IMG/VR virus record: IMGVR_UViG_3300010042_000006
Span: 1 to 41,214 of that record
From: a virus
Reading direction: 5' to 3' (one strand)
DNA: 41,214 nt
Positions within the stretch are counted from its first letter, which is position 1; each line of letters opens with the position of its first letter. The notes under the pieces are model-generated. The model was not told where the DNA came from and made no database searches. It was given only the letters and a program-made list of their open reading frames with translations. Position numbers and translations under genes: made by a program. Below, piece after piece: positions 1 through 8,302 of the stretch.

Positions 1-109
1 CGATCTTCCACGCGAGCATGCCGACCAGCACGTAGACCAGCACGGCCCGCGCGAGCGTGACGACGATGCCGACGGCCTGCAGTGGGATGTGGAAGCGCCA
101 GCGGCTCAC
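1..109 (-). CDS. Small membrane protein, N-terminal part (duplicate copy across the circular junction)
   Basis: This is the first 36 codons of the gene that is complete at 40964 to 41200; the rest is cut off by the window edge. It starts with GTG at 109, and that GTG overlaps the TGA stop of the lysozyme-like gene. The visible part contains the first hydrophobic segment. It is not a separate gene: in the circular genome there is only one copy. Confidence 0.8.
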   Translation of the reverse strand, partial: MSRWRFHIPLQAVGIVVTLARAVLVYVLVGMLAWKI

Positions 110-123
110 AACTGAACCCCGGA
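1..123. repeat. Terminal direct repeat, left copy
   Basis: These 123 bases are identical to the last 123 bases of the window (41092 to 41214). The repeat lies inside two overlapping coding genes, the small membrane protein and the end of the lysozyme-like gene, which read continuously when the ends are joined. This is what a circular contig with an assembly overlap looks like. A true short direct terminal repeat cannot be excluded from sequence alone. Confidence 0.95.
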
Positions 124-639
124 CGTGCGTGCGATGTCGTGCTTGGTCGCCCACTTCAGGCGCAGCTCCTTGCGTTGCGCTGGCGTGCCGCGCGCCCAGG
201 CTCCGGGGCGCCATGTGCGCAGGTACAGCTGCCACGCGCCCTCCACGTCCTCGGCCGCCGGCAGGCGCGCCGGGTCGCTGTACAACAGCAAACGCGCCAG
301 CCCGGCTGCCAACACGTCGTCGTTCTCGATTGCGTCCCAAATCGCCTGGTCGCTGGGCGGCACGCCGCGGGCCTTGTAGAGCATCGCGGCGTGCAGGCGG
401 GTCGCCTCGTGCAGCCGCACGCCGCGCACCATGCCGCCGCCCAGCTCAGCCTGCCAGAAGCTCTTGGCGGGGCCGTCGGGCTCGGGTGGGTCGCCGACCA
501 GCTGGCGCCGGTGCGCGAAGTTCGATTCTTGCAGCCCAATGGCCAGCAGCATGACGCGCGCCTGCGGCGTGTCCATCTTGCCAGGCAGCAACTTCAACGC
601 GGGTTTGATGCCGACGCGCAGGATCTGATCAACGTTCAT
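106..639 (-). CDS. Putative lysozyme-like murein hydrolase (endolysin candidate)
   Basis: The 177-residue protein begins with ATG at 639, chosen because it overlaps the preceding stop as ATGA and has GGAG eight bases upstream. Longer in-frame starts run far into the neighbouring gene. Around residues 31 to 70 it reads LLAIGLQESNFAHRRQ followed by GPAKSFWQAE and a GGG stretch. This resembles lysozyme and transglycosylase active-site surroundings, with Glu38 as the candidate catalytic acid, and I recall it as a frequent uncharacterised phage protein. It sits between two holin candidates and the spanin genes, which supports a role in cell-wall degradation at lysis. No signal peptide is visible, so a holin would have to release it. 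The family assignment is inference from motif and position. Confidence 0.65.
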   Translation of the reverse strand: MNVDQILRVGIKPALKLLPGKMDTPQARVMLLAIGLQESNFAHRRQLVGDPPEPDGPAKSFWQAELGGGMVRGVRLHEATRLHAAMLYKARGVPPSDQAIWDAIENDDVLAAGLARLLLYSDPARLPAAEDVEGAWQLYLRTWRPGAWARGTPAQRKELRLKWATKHDIARTSGVQL

Positions 640-968
640 CGGTGCGGCTCCAGTGGGCCAGGGATCGTCGCTGAAGGTGGCGGGGTGTCCCCGCGCGCAC
701 TGCGCCATGCGTGCCTGCTCGCCCACAGTTCACATAGGATGTATACCATGAGGGCTATGCGAGCACCGCTCGGCCAATCGTCCAGTGAGAAGCTGGCCAT
801 CGAGTAGATCATGGCTCCGGCGCCGACGGTGTGCGCGAAGCGAACGATGAACCGCGTCTGCCGGGTCATTGCGTTGATCCGACAAATGATAATCACCAGC
901 GCCGCCGCGCACATCGTGGCGTTGCCCAGCGCGAACATGCTGCGTTCGATCAGATAGAACTCCATCAT
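636..968 (-). CDS. Small three-helix membrane protein, holin candidate
   Basis: The 110-residue protein starts at the first of two adjacent ATG codons (966 to 968), which overlaps the upstream stop as ATGA. A second start three bases downstream is possible. Three hydrophobic segments are visible, roughly residues 10 to 28, 45 to 62 and 68 to 85, followed by a basic, proline-rich tail of about 25 residues. It lies directly between another multi-helix membrane protein and the lysozyme-like gene, with overlaps at both ends, so it is almost certainly co-translated with them. It could be a holin or an antiholin partner. The sequence alone does not say which. Confidence 0.6.
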   Translation of the reverse strand: MMEFYLIERSMFALGNATMCAAALVIIICRINAMTRQTRFIVRFAHTVGAGAMIYSMASFSLDDWPSGARIALMVYILCELWASRHAWRSARGDTPPPSATIPGPLEPHR

Positions 969-1354
969 CGGTCGCCCCCGCGTTTGCGAAACACAGAGTC
1001 TCGGATGAATTCCTTCGTATTCTGTCGGAAGCCGCGCCAATCATCCCCAATCCAACCGATGACAAATGCAACAGGTGCAAGCAAAGCTCTCTCAGAAAGC
1101 CCCGGGTGCGCCCAAGCGAGGATGGCGGCGATGCTCCCGGTGAAGATCGACGCCATGGTGCCCACGATGAAGAAGTAGGCGATCGCGTTGACGCGCGTAG
1201 TCTTCGGCCGCGCGCTCAGGGACAGCCCCGCACCGCATGACGCCGCGATGATGATCGCCATGTACGGTCCGATCACGGCGGCCACCTCGGCGTTGAAGGC
1301 CCATGCCGCCATGAAGACGACGAAGCCGATGAAGTCCAGACCGTTCTGGTTCAC
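965..1354 (-). CDS. Holin-like membrane protein
   Basis: The 129-residue protein starts with GTG at 1354, one base after the tailspike stop; AAGGTGG precedes it. Hydrophobic segments lie at about residues 8 to 25, 27 to 46, 58 to 82 and 90 to 104, and the C-terminus is highly charged (…KEFIRDSVFRKRGGDR). Length, three to four helices and a charged tail are typical of phage holins. The place right after the tail fibre gene is the same as T7 gene 17.5. Two candidate holins in tandem suggest a holin and a regulator. Confidence 0.6.
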   Translation of the reverse strand: MNQNGLDFIGFVVFMAAWAFNAEVAAVIGPYMAIIIAASCGAGLSLSARPKTTRVNAIAYFFIVGTMASIFTGSIAAILAWAHPGLSERALLAPVAFVIGWIGDDWRGFRQNTKEFIRDSVFRKRGGDR

Positions 1355-1355
1355 C

Positions 1356-3440
1356 TCACGCCACCTTGAACGCCATGGTCAGTGACGTGTAACCCGCGCT
1401 CGCCGCTGTCTGCACGACGATCTCCCCCGCAGGGGTCGCCTTGAGCTGACATGTGCCACCATTGATTCCGACAACGTGAATACTTTCTTCTGCTGGCGCC
1501 ATGCCCGCCGGCAACGTGGCGATCACGGTGTTCGGAGCCACCGTGCCGTTCATCACCGTACCCTTGACGTGACAGAAGCCATGCCCGTCGACTGCCGCGG
1601 TTGGTGTGCCAAACGGAGCACCGTAGTTCACCCACCCATTGGACAGCGCCAAGGGTTCCGGCACCACGCCGCCAGACCAGCGGTTCCAGTTGTTCGCGCC
1701 GATGTTGGCCGTGCGATGTACGATTTTGACCACGTTTGCCGCGTAGCCGTACAGCGTCTGCATCACCGGCTGGTCGGCGTGCCGGCAGGTCATCATGACA
1801 CCCTCGAACGGCGCCCCGTTGGCGACTGTGGCGCGCTGCCAGTGCTGTCCGTAGATGAACTGGTCCGGTGCGCTGGCGCTGCTCCACAGATCGCTGATCG
1901 ATCCTTGATGATGGAAATTGTTCAGCGCATATCGTGCGACTTCGGCCGTGGGGAACATCCAGTCGACCAGGCCGCCCCATATCCACGACTGCATTTGGTC
2001 CCATGGATGAATGGCTCGCCCGTCGCCAAAAGGGTCGTCCATCCAGTCACCCGCAGCCTCCCGCGAATCGGGCATGTACGCGTAGGTGTCGTAAAACGCA
2101 CAGTTGTGCTTGCGCGCTGCGGCAATGTAGATCCCTCGCAGTTGCTCGTACCATCGCTCGTCGCGCTGCGCCGGACTGTCATTGGTCGAGTTCGGCGCCA
2201 TCAGGACGATGGACAGAACATCCAGGCCGCCGAACGGGTGTGCGCGAATTTCCGTCAGCTTGGCGTCCAGCGTCTCGGCGAACGTGGCCAGACGAGTCCC
2301 CAGAGGGTTGCCACCATCGTTCACGCCGTACTTGATCGAGATGATATCGCTCAGGTTCGACAGGTTGGGGATCGCATCGAGCGCGTTTATCATCGTTCCG
2401 CCGACGCCGCGATTCGTGAATACGACGTTCCCCAAGCCCTTCGACTTCAGGAGGAATGGCACCAAGCTGGTGATGTTGAACGGCACCGACTCACCCTGCC
2501 CGCCCGACACCGTGCTGTCACCGTAGGCGTCCCATCGTAGCGTGCCGAGTGAGCTGGGCTGACCTAATGCAAATCGCTTCCAGATGCGCGACAGGAACTG
2601 CTTGCCGCAATGCATCACACCGTAACGGGTGGTGTAGGTGTTCAGGCGATGCACGCCGCCCAGCGGGTCGGGCTTCACGATTTCACCAGGCCCCTCGAAC
2701 TCGCGTCCGTACAGGTCCACGATGTCCGTCACTACGTGAGTGCCGGCGGGGACGTAGACAGACTGCTGGCTGCGCGACGTTGCGGCAATGGCGTTCGCCA
2801 CCGTGTCGTAATCGGTGACGGCCACGATCTCACGGTCCTTCGCCTGCTGCGTGCGAGGAACAGCGCCTGTGCCGGACTGAATGAACCCGATTCCCGACGA
2901 CCCGCTCGGGCCGGCGAGAAACAGCTGCAATCCGGCAGCAGACTGTTCCGACAGCACCGCGGTGCTGGGCTTTCCGGCATCGTCGAACGACAGCACTCTG
3001 TTGGCGCGCTGGGCGGCCGGAGGAAGGTCGCCGACCTGCCACCCCAAGTCGCCCACGGGGAACTTGAGCGTGCGCGCATCCACCTCCTCGCCCTGCTGCA
3101 CCAGCATCGTGAGCTTGTCCAGCGCCGCCTCGTGCGATTCGGCAGGGAATGGATCGCCACTGATGTAATCGGTTTCCTGCGTTGCCGGCACCACGCGGCG
3201 AACGATGAGATAGCTTCCTGACTGCGGCGCGACGGTCAGGGTGGCCGTGCCGCCGTCATCGTCGCCTTCGCCGACCAGCGTGTAATCGGCACCCTGCGAC
3301 AACTGAGTTTGCGACCCGTCGATCGCCAGTGCGGTCAGGACGATGTGGGCGTTTTCGAGGAAGCGGAATGGGACGGCGAAAATCGTCGTGACGCCGTTCC
3401 CGGTGTACTCGACGCGCGAAGTGGTGGTGCTGATGGTCAT
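1356..3440 (-). CDS. Tailspike or tail fibre with SGNH/GDSL-type hydrolase domain
   Basis: The 694-residue receptor-binding protein candidate has three parts. Residues 1 to about 135 resemble the T7-type head-binding domain of tail fibres (start VEYTGNGVTTIFAVPFRFL). Residues about 295 to 500 form an SGNH hydrolase-like domain: block I with GDST and Ser309 as nucleophile, block II at 343 to 348 (NRGVGG), block III GVND at 372 to 375, and His478 near the end. The usual DxxH acid is not in its normal place; Asp473 is the nearest acidic residue before His478. Residues about 600 to 694 look like the beta-rich C-terminal domain of many tail fibres. Such enzymes deacetylate surface polysaccharides. 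The ATG overlaps the preceding stop as ATGA, and holin genes follow at once. Confidence 0.8.
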   Translation of the reverse strand: MTISTTTSRVEYTGNGVTTIFAVPFRFLENAHIVLTALAIDGSQTQLSQGADYTLVGEGDDDGGTATLTVAPQSGSYLIVRRVVPATQETDYISGDPFPAESHEAALDKLTMLVQQGEEVDARTLKFPVGDLGWQVGDLPPAAQRANRVLSFDDAGKPSTAVLSEQSAAGLQLFLAGPSGSSGIGFIQSGTGAVPRTQQAKDREIVAVTDYDTVANAIAATSRSQQSVYVPAGTHVVTDIVDLYGREFEGPGEIVKPDPLGGVHRLNTYTTRYGVMHCGKQFLSRIWKRFALGQPSSLGTLRWDAYGDSTVSGGQGESVPFNITSLVPFLLKSKGLGNVVFTNRGVGGTMINALDAIPNLSNLSDIISIKYGVNDGGNPLGTRLATFAETLDAKLTEIRAHPFGGLDVLSIVLMAPNSTNDSPAQRDERWYEQLRGIYIAAARKHNCAFYDTYAYMPDSREAAGDWMDDPFGDGRAIHPWDQMQSWIWGGLVDWMFPTAEVARYALNNFHHQGSISDLWSSASAPDQFIYGQHWQRATVANGAPFEGVMMTCRHADQPVMQTLYGYAANVVKIVHRTANIGANNWNRWSGGVVPEPLALSNGWVNYGAPFGTPTAAVDGHGFCHVKGTVMNGTVAPNTVIATLPAGMAPAEESIHVVGINGGTCQLKATPAGEIVVQTAASAGYTSLTMAFKVA

Positions 3441-6343
3441 CGAGGTTGTTCCTGTTCGGTTTCAGGGTCGCGCAGCAGGCCGGATTGTACGAGCCATGCG
3501 TTGACCCGGCGCGCGGCCTTCGCCGACTCTGGCGTGCTGTCGATCTTCGTCAGCAGCAGCGCCATCTTCTCAGGGTCGAACATGGCCTCGGTCAGCGCCT
3601 TGTTGGCGCTCTGGATCGGCAGCTTGTTCATGAATTCGTCAGCGAAGCGCGCGGCCGCACCGTGCACGATGATGGAGCTGCCACCCCCGCCGCCGGTGGC
3701 CGCCTGCATGGCGCCCGCCGCCTTGGAGCCGGCGATGCGCGCCAGCATGGTCATGGCGCGACCTGTCACCGACTCGTTGACCGTCACCGCGGTGCGCGGG
3801 TTCTGCGCCTCGCTGATGTTGTCGGCCTGCTGGAACAGCTGCTTCATGTTGGCCGCGGTCTTGTCGTCGATCAGGCCCTTCTCCTGCATCAACGTGATCA
3901 GCGGCTTCTGTCCGCGCTCGGTGGGGCGCGTCATGATGTCGCGGAACGTGGCGATGTCCAGCGTGCCGGCGTTGGGGCCGGTGCGCGGCGTCGACTTGTC
4001 CAGAGCCGATTCGACCAGGGAGCGCGACAGGCCGCCCATGGCCTTGTCGGTGTCCAGCATCTCGATCCGGCCGTTGCCGGTGGCGCCGCGTGCCGCGGCC
4101 AGCTGGTCGATGCGCCCGGCACGGCCAGCAGCACCACCCTGCGCCACGCGCACCAGGCGGTCCAGCTCGGCCTCCTGGTTGGGCGACACGAGCACGCGGT
4201 TGGTGGCCAGGCGCGCAGCCTCGGCGCGGCTCGCTGCGGTGCGCCCGCTGCCACCCAGCGCCACGCCGAACGCGCCCTGACGATCGGTCAGATCCTGCAC
4301 GTTCTTGGCCCGGTTGCTCAGCTGGCGCAGCCGGTCTTCGGACTTCGTGGCGTCGAGCAGATCCTGCCGCACCTCGGGGAAGCGATTCATCAGCTCCACG
4401 TTGCGCTTCACAAACTCGCGCACCTTCTCGGGCTTGGCAACGCCGGTAGCCGGGTCGACAGCTTCGGCGGCAGCGATGCGCAGCATCTGCTCCTGCGCGC
4501 CCATCATGGTGCGGTAGGCCGAATCGTCGCTGAACCCGCGCTGCGGCAGGAACCGGGTGGCTTCGGCCAGCTCGTTCAGTTGCAGGTCGCCGGCCTGCCG
4601 ACCGCTGGCCAGGGCCTTGGTCAGCAGCACCTCGGGCGCCACGCGGTCGCCGTACTTGCCGGTGCCGGTGGCGCGGCCGACGAACGAGCGGGTGAACGTC
4701 TCGTTCAGCTCGCGCGTGAAGGTGCGCGCCTCGTCATAGGCGCGGTCGCCGCCGGCCTTGAACGCGGCGTCCATGTCGTCCAGCGTCGCCTCGGCGAGAT
4801 CGCTGTAGACCCGCTCCATGCCGGCCTGGTCCGGGTCGCGCGCGGCGGCGCGGGAGAGCGCGAGCAGTTCGGAGCGCAGCTTGCGCATCTCGGCGGCGTT
4901 GGACCCAACGGGTCGCGTCTCCATCGGGTTCACCGACATGGTGGCCGGGTCGTAGCTGAACTCGCCCTCCTGCGGCTTGCTGACTCGATCAAGGAAGTTC
5001 TTCACGACCGCGGGGATCTTCTTTCCGCGCAGCTCGGGCAGCGTCTCGGCCACGATCTCGTTGTAGGTCTGCTGCAGGTTGTTCGGCTGCACCTCGCGCG
5101 CCCCGTCGACCTTGCCCCACAGCTCCGTCTCGACCTGGCGCGCGCCCGACAGCGACGTGTCCAGCGCGTCGCGCGCGGCCAGGCTGATGCGCTCGCGGTC
5201 AGCGGTGGTCAGGTTGCGCGACACCTTGCCGGCCTTCTTGATCGCCTCGGCCTCAGCCACCGCGACCGACTGCGACAGCAGGGTGCGGTAGTAGTCTTGG
5301 CGCAGCTCACCGGCCGCGGCTAGGGCCGCCGGGTCGCCGGTCTTCTGCAGCTCGCCGATCAGCATGCGCGTGGCGTCCAGGCCCTCGCGCGCCGCGGTGG
5401 CGGCTTCGGCGCCGAACTGCTGGTTCACCCGGCTCAGGTGGGTCTGCAGGGCGGCCAGGGCCGGCGAGCCGGTGATCTGCGCCGAGGTGAGCCCGGCGAT
5501 GTCGCTGCGCGCACCGGCGGCGCGCAGCGCGCGCGCCAGCATCACCGGGTCTTCACCGGTCTGGTTGACGATCATGGCCAGGGACTTCGCAGCCTCGGTG
5601 CGCTGGGCGGCCGGGCCAAAGCGTCCGATGACCGACTTCACGGTGCTCAGGGCCTTGGTGGTGCCGGCGATGGCCAGCGCCGCAGGGTTCGTCAGGCCGG
5701 CGATCGTCTCAGCGCCGGTGCGGAACCCCTCGTCTCCGGGGCGCACCGTCTCGGCCACCGCGGCCCCGTAGCCGGACGACACGGCGCTGCTGGCCTCGGC
5801 CATGCCGGCCGTCACCGGGCGGCGGCGTACCATCTCGACGATGCTGTTCAGGAACCCGCCGACCGCGCTGCCGGCGCCGCTGTAGCCGACCTCACCGACC
5901 CCGCGCTCGGCGGCCCGCAGGCCCAGGCCGGCGGCAGCATAGGGTGCTGCAGCGAACGGCACAGCGCCGCCCACGGCCTCGCCAAACACGCCGGCCGGGC
6001 GCAGTTGCTGCGGCAGCTGCTGCGCGCTGCGCAGGCCCAGGCCACCCTCGGCCGCCATGTCGCCGGCCTGGTAGCCCAGCGCGCCGCCGATCAGGCCGCC
6101 AGCGACGATACCGGCCGGGCCGAGCGGTGCGCCCAGCGCCGCGCCCGAGCCGGCGCCGGCCAGCACGCCCGCGCCCTGCAGTCCGGCCCGGCCGCCCGCC
6201 TCCAGCGCCGCGCCGGCCATCTCCCGGCCAGTGGGTCGACCAGGACCTGCCGGCTTGGCGCCCAGCGCGGCGAAGTCGAGTTCGGCACCGTCGCCCTTGA
6301 CGACAGGTTTTGCGCCCAGCGCGGCGAAGTCGAGTTCAGCCAT
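3437..6343 (-). CDS. Large internal virion protein (T7 gp16-like position)
   Basis: I chose the ATG at 6343, which overlaps the previous stop (TAATG); an ATG four codons upstream gives 972 residues. The 968-residue product begins with two copies of AELDFAALGAKP, a short motif I know from N-termini of internal virion proteins in podoviruses. A glycine- and alanine-rich stretch follows at about residues 45 to 100, which could insert into a membrane. The rest is mostly helical in composition. By order (after gp13-, gp14- and gp15-like genes and before the tailspike) it corresponds to T7 gp16, an ejected protein that extends the tail channel into the cell. I see no lytic transglycosylase motif like that of T7 gp16. 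Confidence 0.75.
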   Translation of the reverse strand: MAELDFAALGAKPVVKGDGAELDFAALGAKPAGPGRPTGREMAGAALEAGGRAGLQGAGVLAGAGSGAALGAPLGPAGIVAGGLIGGALGYQAGDMAAEGGLGLRSAQQLPQQLRPAGVFGEAVGGAVPFAAAPYAAAGLGLRAAERGVGEVGYSGAGSAVGGFLNSIVEMVRRRPVTAGMAEASSAVSSGYGAAVAETVRPGDEGFRTGAETIAGLTNPAALAIAGTTKALSTVKSVIGRFGPAAQRTEAAKSLAMIVNQTGEDPVMLARALRAAGARSDIAGLTSAQITGSPALAALQTHLSRVNQQFGAEAATAAREGLDATRMLIGELQKTGDPAALAAAGELRQDYYRTLLSQSVAVAEAEAIKKAGKVSRNLTTADRERISLAARDALDTSLSGARQVETELWGKVDGAREVQPNNLQQTYNEIVAETLPELRGKKIPAVVKNFLDRVSKPQEGEFSYDPATMSVNPMETRPVGSNAAEMRKLRSELLALSRAAARDPDQAGMERVYSDLAEATLDDMDAAFKAGGDRAYDEARTFTRELNETFTRSFVGRATGTGKYGDRVAPEVLLTKALASGRQAGDLQLNELAEATRFLPQRGFSDDSAYRTMMGAQEQMLRIAAAEAVDPATGVAKPEKVREFVKRNVELMNRFPEVRQDLLDATKSEDRLRQLSNRAKNVQDLTDRQGAFGVALGGSGRTAASRAEAARLATNRVLVSPNQEAELDRLVRVAQGGAAGRAGRIDQLAAARGATGNGRIEMLDTDKAMGGLSRSLVESALDKSTPRTGPNAGTLDIATFRDIMTRPTERGQKPLITLMQEKGLIDDKTAANMKQLFQQADNISEAQNPRTAVTVNESVTGRAMTMLARIAGSKAAGAMQAATGGGGGSSIIVHGAAARFADEFMNKLPIQSANKALTEAMFDPEKMALLLTKIDSTPESAKAARRVNAWLVQSGLLRDPETEQEQPR
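6258..6337 (-). repeat. Two identical 26-bp direct repeats encoding ELDFAALGAK
   Basis: The 26 bases at 6258 to 6283 recur exactly at 6312 to 6337, 54 bp apart, in the same reading frame. They encode the tandem motif at the N-terminus of the large internal virion protein. Identity at the DNA level, including third codon positions, suggests a recent duplication or continuing gene conversion. Confidence 0.85.
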
Positions 6344-8295
6344 TACTTGGTCCACTCCTTGCCTTTGGAGTCCATCATTCGCGTACCGGGAGGGAGTGCG
6401 TTGTATTCCTCCATGGTCTTCGGCGCAGCGGGAATGCCGAGATTCGTCATGAAGTTGTCGATGGCTTGGATGTTGTCCATGGCGCGCTTCCGCTCGTCGC
6501 CACTGATGGCGTTACTCGCCAACGATCGCTGGGCGTCGAGTTTCCGCTTCGTTAGCGATTGCGCCACGCCGATCAACTTGGCCTCGTAGGACTCGACACT
6601 GCGAAACACCTCTGTGCCGATCGACAGCTCTTTCTCCAACGCCTTGCGCTCACCCTCGGCGAACTGAGGGTTGTTCTGCAGCACTCGGATCAGGTCGCGC
6701 GACGCATTCTCGACGAACGTGCGGTCGGCGTCCTGCTGGCGCACCTGTTCCTCACCCATGAGCGTGCCAGCGATGGCTGGGCCAACGCCGGGGATGCTGT
6801 TCACCGCGGACGACGCGGCCGCCACCGGCCCGACGATGTTTGAGCGGCGTTCCCAAATCGTGCGCCCTGCGTCGCCGGCCGTCTGTGGTGTGGCCGGGAT
6901 GCCCTGCTGGTTCGACGGTGTGCTGACGCCGCCCGCCGGGGCGCTGGCCTGCGGGATGTCGCGCTGGGCCGACCACTGCGCGCCAGGGTTGCCGGTCATG
7001 GTCCAGGTGCCATCGGGACCCACGACGGCCTCACCCACCGGCTGGCCAGCGGCGTCGGTCAGGCGCACGCGCTGGCCCGGCGCTGCGCCGCCCCCGCCGC
7101 CACCCTGCGCGCCGTAGCTCTGGCCTTGTTGGACGGCTTGGCGCACCCAGGAGGGCAGCTCGGGGGAGATGGTTTCCATCTGCTGGGTGAGGGGGTTGAT
7201 GCGGGTGGTGGGCTTGCCCAGGATGGCCAGCGACGCTTCGTACTGGCGGCGCTGCTCGGGCGACAGCAGGCCGGCGGCGTAGGCCGGCGCGTTGTCGGTG
7301 ACGGTGGACCAGGCCCGGCCCTCCATGCTGTTGCCGAAGGCGCCGCCGGCCGTGCCGCGGTCGATATTGAACAGCTCGTTGATCTCGGCCTGCGTCGCGC
7401 GGCGGCCAGTGACCAGCTCCAGCTCGGCGATCTTGTCCGAGGTGGTCATGTCCTTCTTCGCCGGCAGGTCGCGCGCACGCTGCACCTCTGCCGGGGTCAG
7501 GTCACGGCCGGCCAGGCGCGTCAGGTTGCGCACGTTGGCGTCCTGGCGCTTCGTCTCCATGCCGGCCTTGTGCTCGTCGACCGCGATGTCCACGGCGAAC
7601 TTGCGCGCGGCCGTCGGGTTCAGGTACTTGCCGATCTCGGGGTTCTCGAGCATCTTCTTCGCGGCGGTCCAGTTGCCGTCGGTCAGGGACCGATCGATGG
7701 CCCCGGTGGCGATCTGCGAGCGGCCGGCTTCGCGATACGCAGCGAACTGCTCGGGCGACAGCGCATCGGCGAAGGTGCTCAGCTTCTGGTCGAACTGCTC
7801 GTACAGCTGCGGCAGCATCTGCGGCGCGGCCGCGCCCGAGATGGCCAGCGCGTTGGCCGACTGCTCGACTGCTCGACCGATGAACTGCTGCTGAGCCTTC
7901 ACCTGCGCGCCGGTGGCGCTCTTGACATACTGGCCGACCTGGTTGTCCAGCTGGGCCTGCAGCTCTGCGCGCGACGCGCTGGTGCCGCCGTGCGCGCCCA
8001 GCACCTTCGCAGCCTGCTCGCGCAGGCCCTGGGCGTAGGAGTCGACGGTGGATTTCTTGGCGATGTCGTCGGTGCCGTCAACGGCGGTCAGCGCCTGCTG
8101 CGCGAAGGCATCGAAGTCGTTCAGGCGCTGCACCCGATCGATCACGTCCTCGCGGCGCTTCATCTGCACGCCCAGGTCCAGCGCGGCGCCACCCAGTTGG
8201 CCGGCGGCCTGCGCCACCCCGGCGCCGAAGGAGCCGGCGTCAGCGCGCGGCGCGTTCAGCGCCGTCTGCTGCTCGTACATGTTGAGTCGTGCCAT
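6343..8295 (-). CDS. Internal virion protein (T7 gp15-like position)
   Basis: The 650-residue protein is rich in alanine and glutamine and appears largely helical. It begins MARLNMYEQQTALNAPRADA and has a long first part without cysteines. A glycine- and proline-rich linker lies around residues 385 to 410. It resembles the middle-sized internal virion or ejection proteins of podoviruses, and its place between the gp14-like and gp16-like genes supports that. In T7 the counterpart forms the periplasmic channel together with gp14 and gp16. The start codon lies seven bases after the preceding stop, and the end overlaps the next gene by one base. Function beyond virion component is inference. Confidence 0.7.
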   Translation of the reverse strand: MARLNMYEQQTALNAPRADAGSFGAGVAQAAGQLGGAALDLGVQMKRREDVIDRVQRLNDFDAFAQQALTAVDGTDDIAKKSTVDSYAQGLREQAAKVLGAHGGTSASRAELQAQLDNQVGQYVKSATGAQVKAQQQFIGRAVEQSANALAISGAAAPQMLPQLYEQFDQKLSTFADALSPEQFAAYREAGRSQIATGAIDRSLTDGNWTAAKKMLENPEIGKYLNPTAARKFAVDIAVDEHKAGMETKRQDANVRNLTRLAGRDLTPAEVQRARDLPAKKDMTTSDKIAELELVTGRRATQAEINELFNIDRGTAGGAFGNSMEGRAWSTVTDNAPAYAAGLLSPEQRRQYEASLAILGKPTTRINPLTQQMETISPELPSWVRQAVQQGQSYGAQGGGGGGAAPGQRVRLTDAAGQPVGEAVVGPDGTWTMTGNPGAQWSAQRDIPQASAPAGGVSTPSNQQGIPATPQTAGDAGRTIWERRSNIVGPVAAASSAVNSIPGVGPAIAGTLMGEEQVRQQDADRTFVENASRDLIRVLQNNPQFAEGERKALEKELSIGTEVFRSVESYEAKLIGVAQSLTKRKLDAQRSLASNAISGDERKRAMDNIQAIDNFMTNLGIPAAPKTMEEYNALPPGTRMMDSKGKEWTK

Positions 8296-8302
8296 GGTGT
8301 TC

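Noticed and set aside
1634-1644. Further copy of the operator-like 11-mer (ACCCATTGGAC) within the tailspike gene
   Set aside because: It is isolated, inside coding sequence and encodes a conserved NGWVNY stretch, so it is probably a chance match. It does show that single copies mean little.
1476-2540. Long plus-strand frame opposite the tailspike, and many similar long frames opposite left-arm genes
   Set aside because: High G+C content opens antisense frames. Their products are Arg/His/Pro-rich without domains, while the minus-strand products have clear families.
3446-5323. 625-codon plus-strand frame opposite the large internal virion gene
   Set aside because: Low-complexity Arg/Gly/Leu/His product with no start signal; it is the antisense shadow of the 968-residue virion protein.
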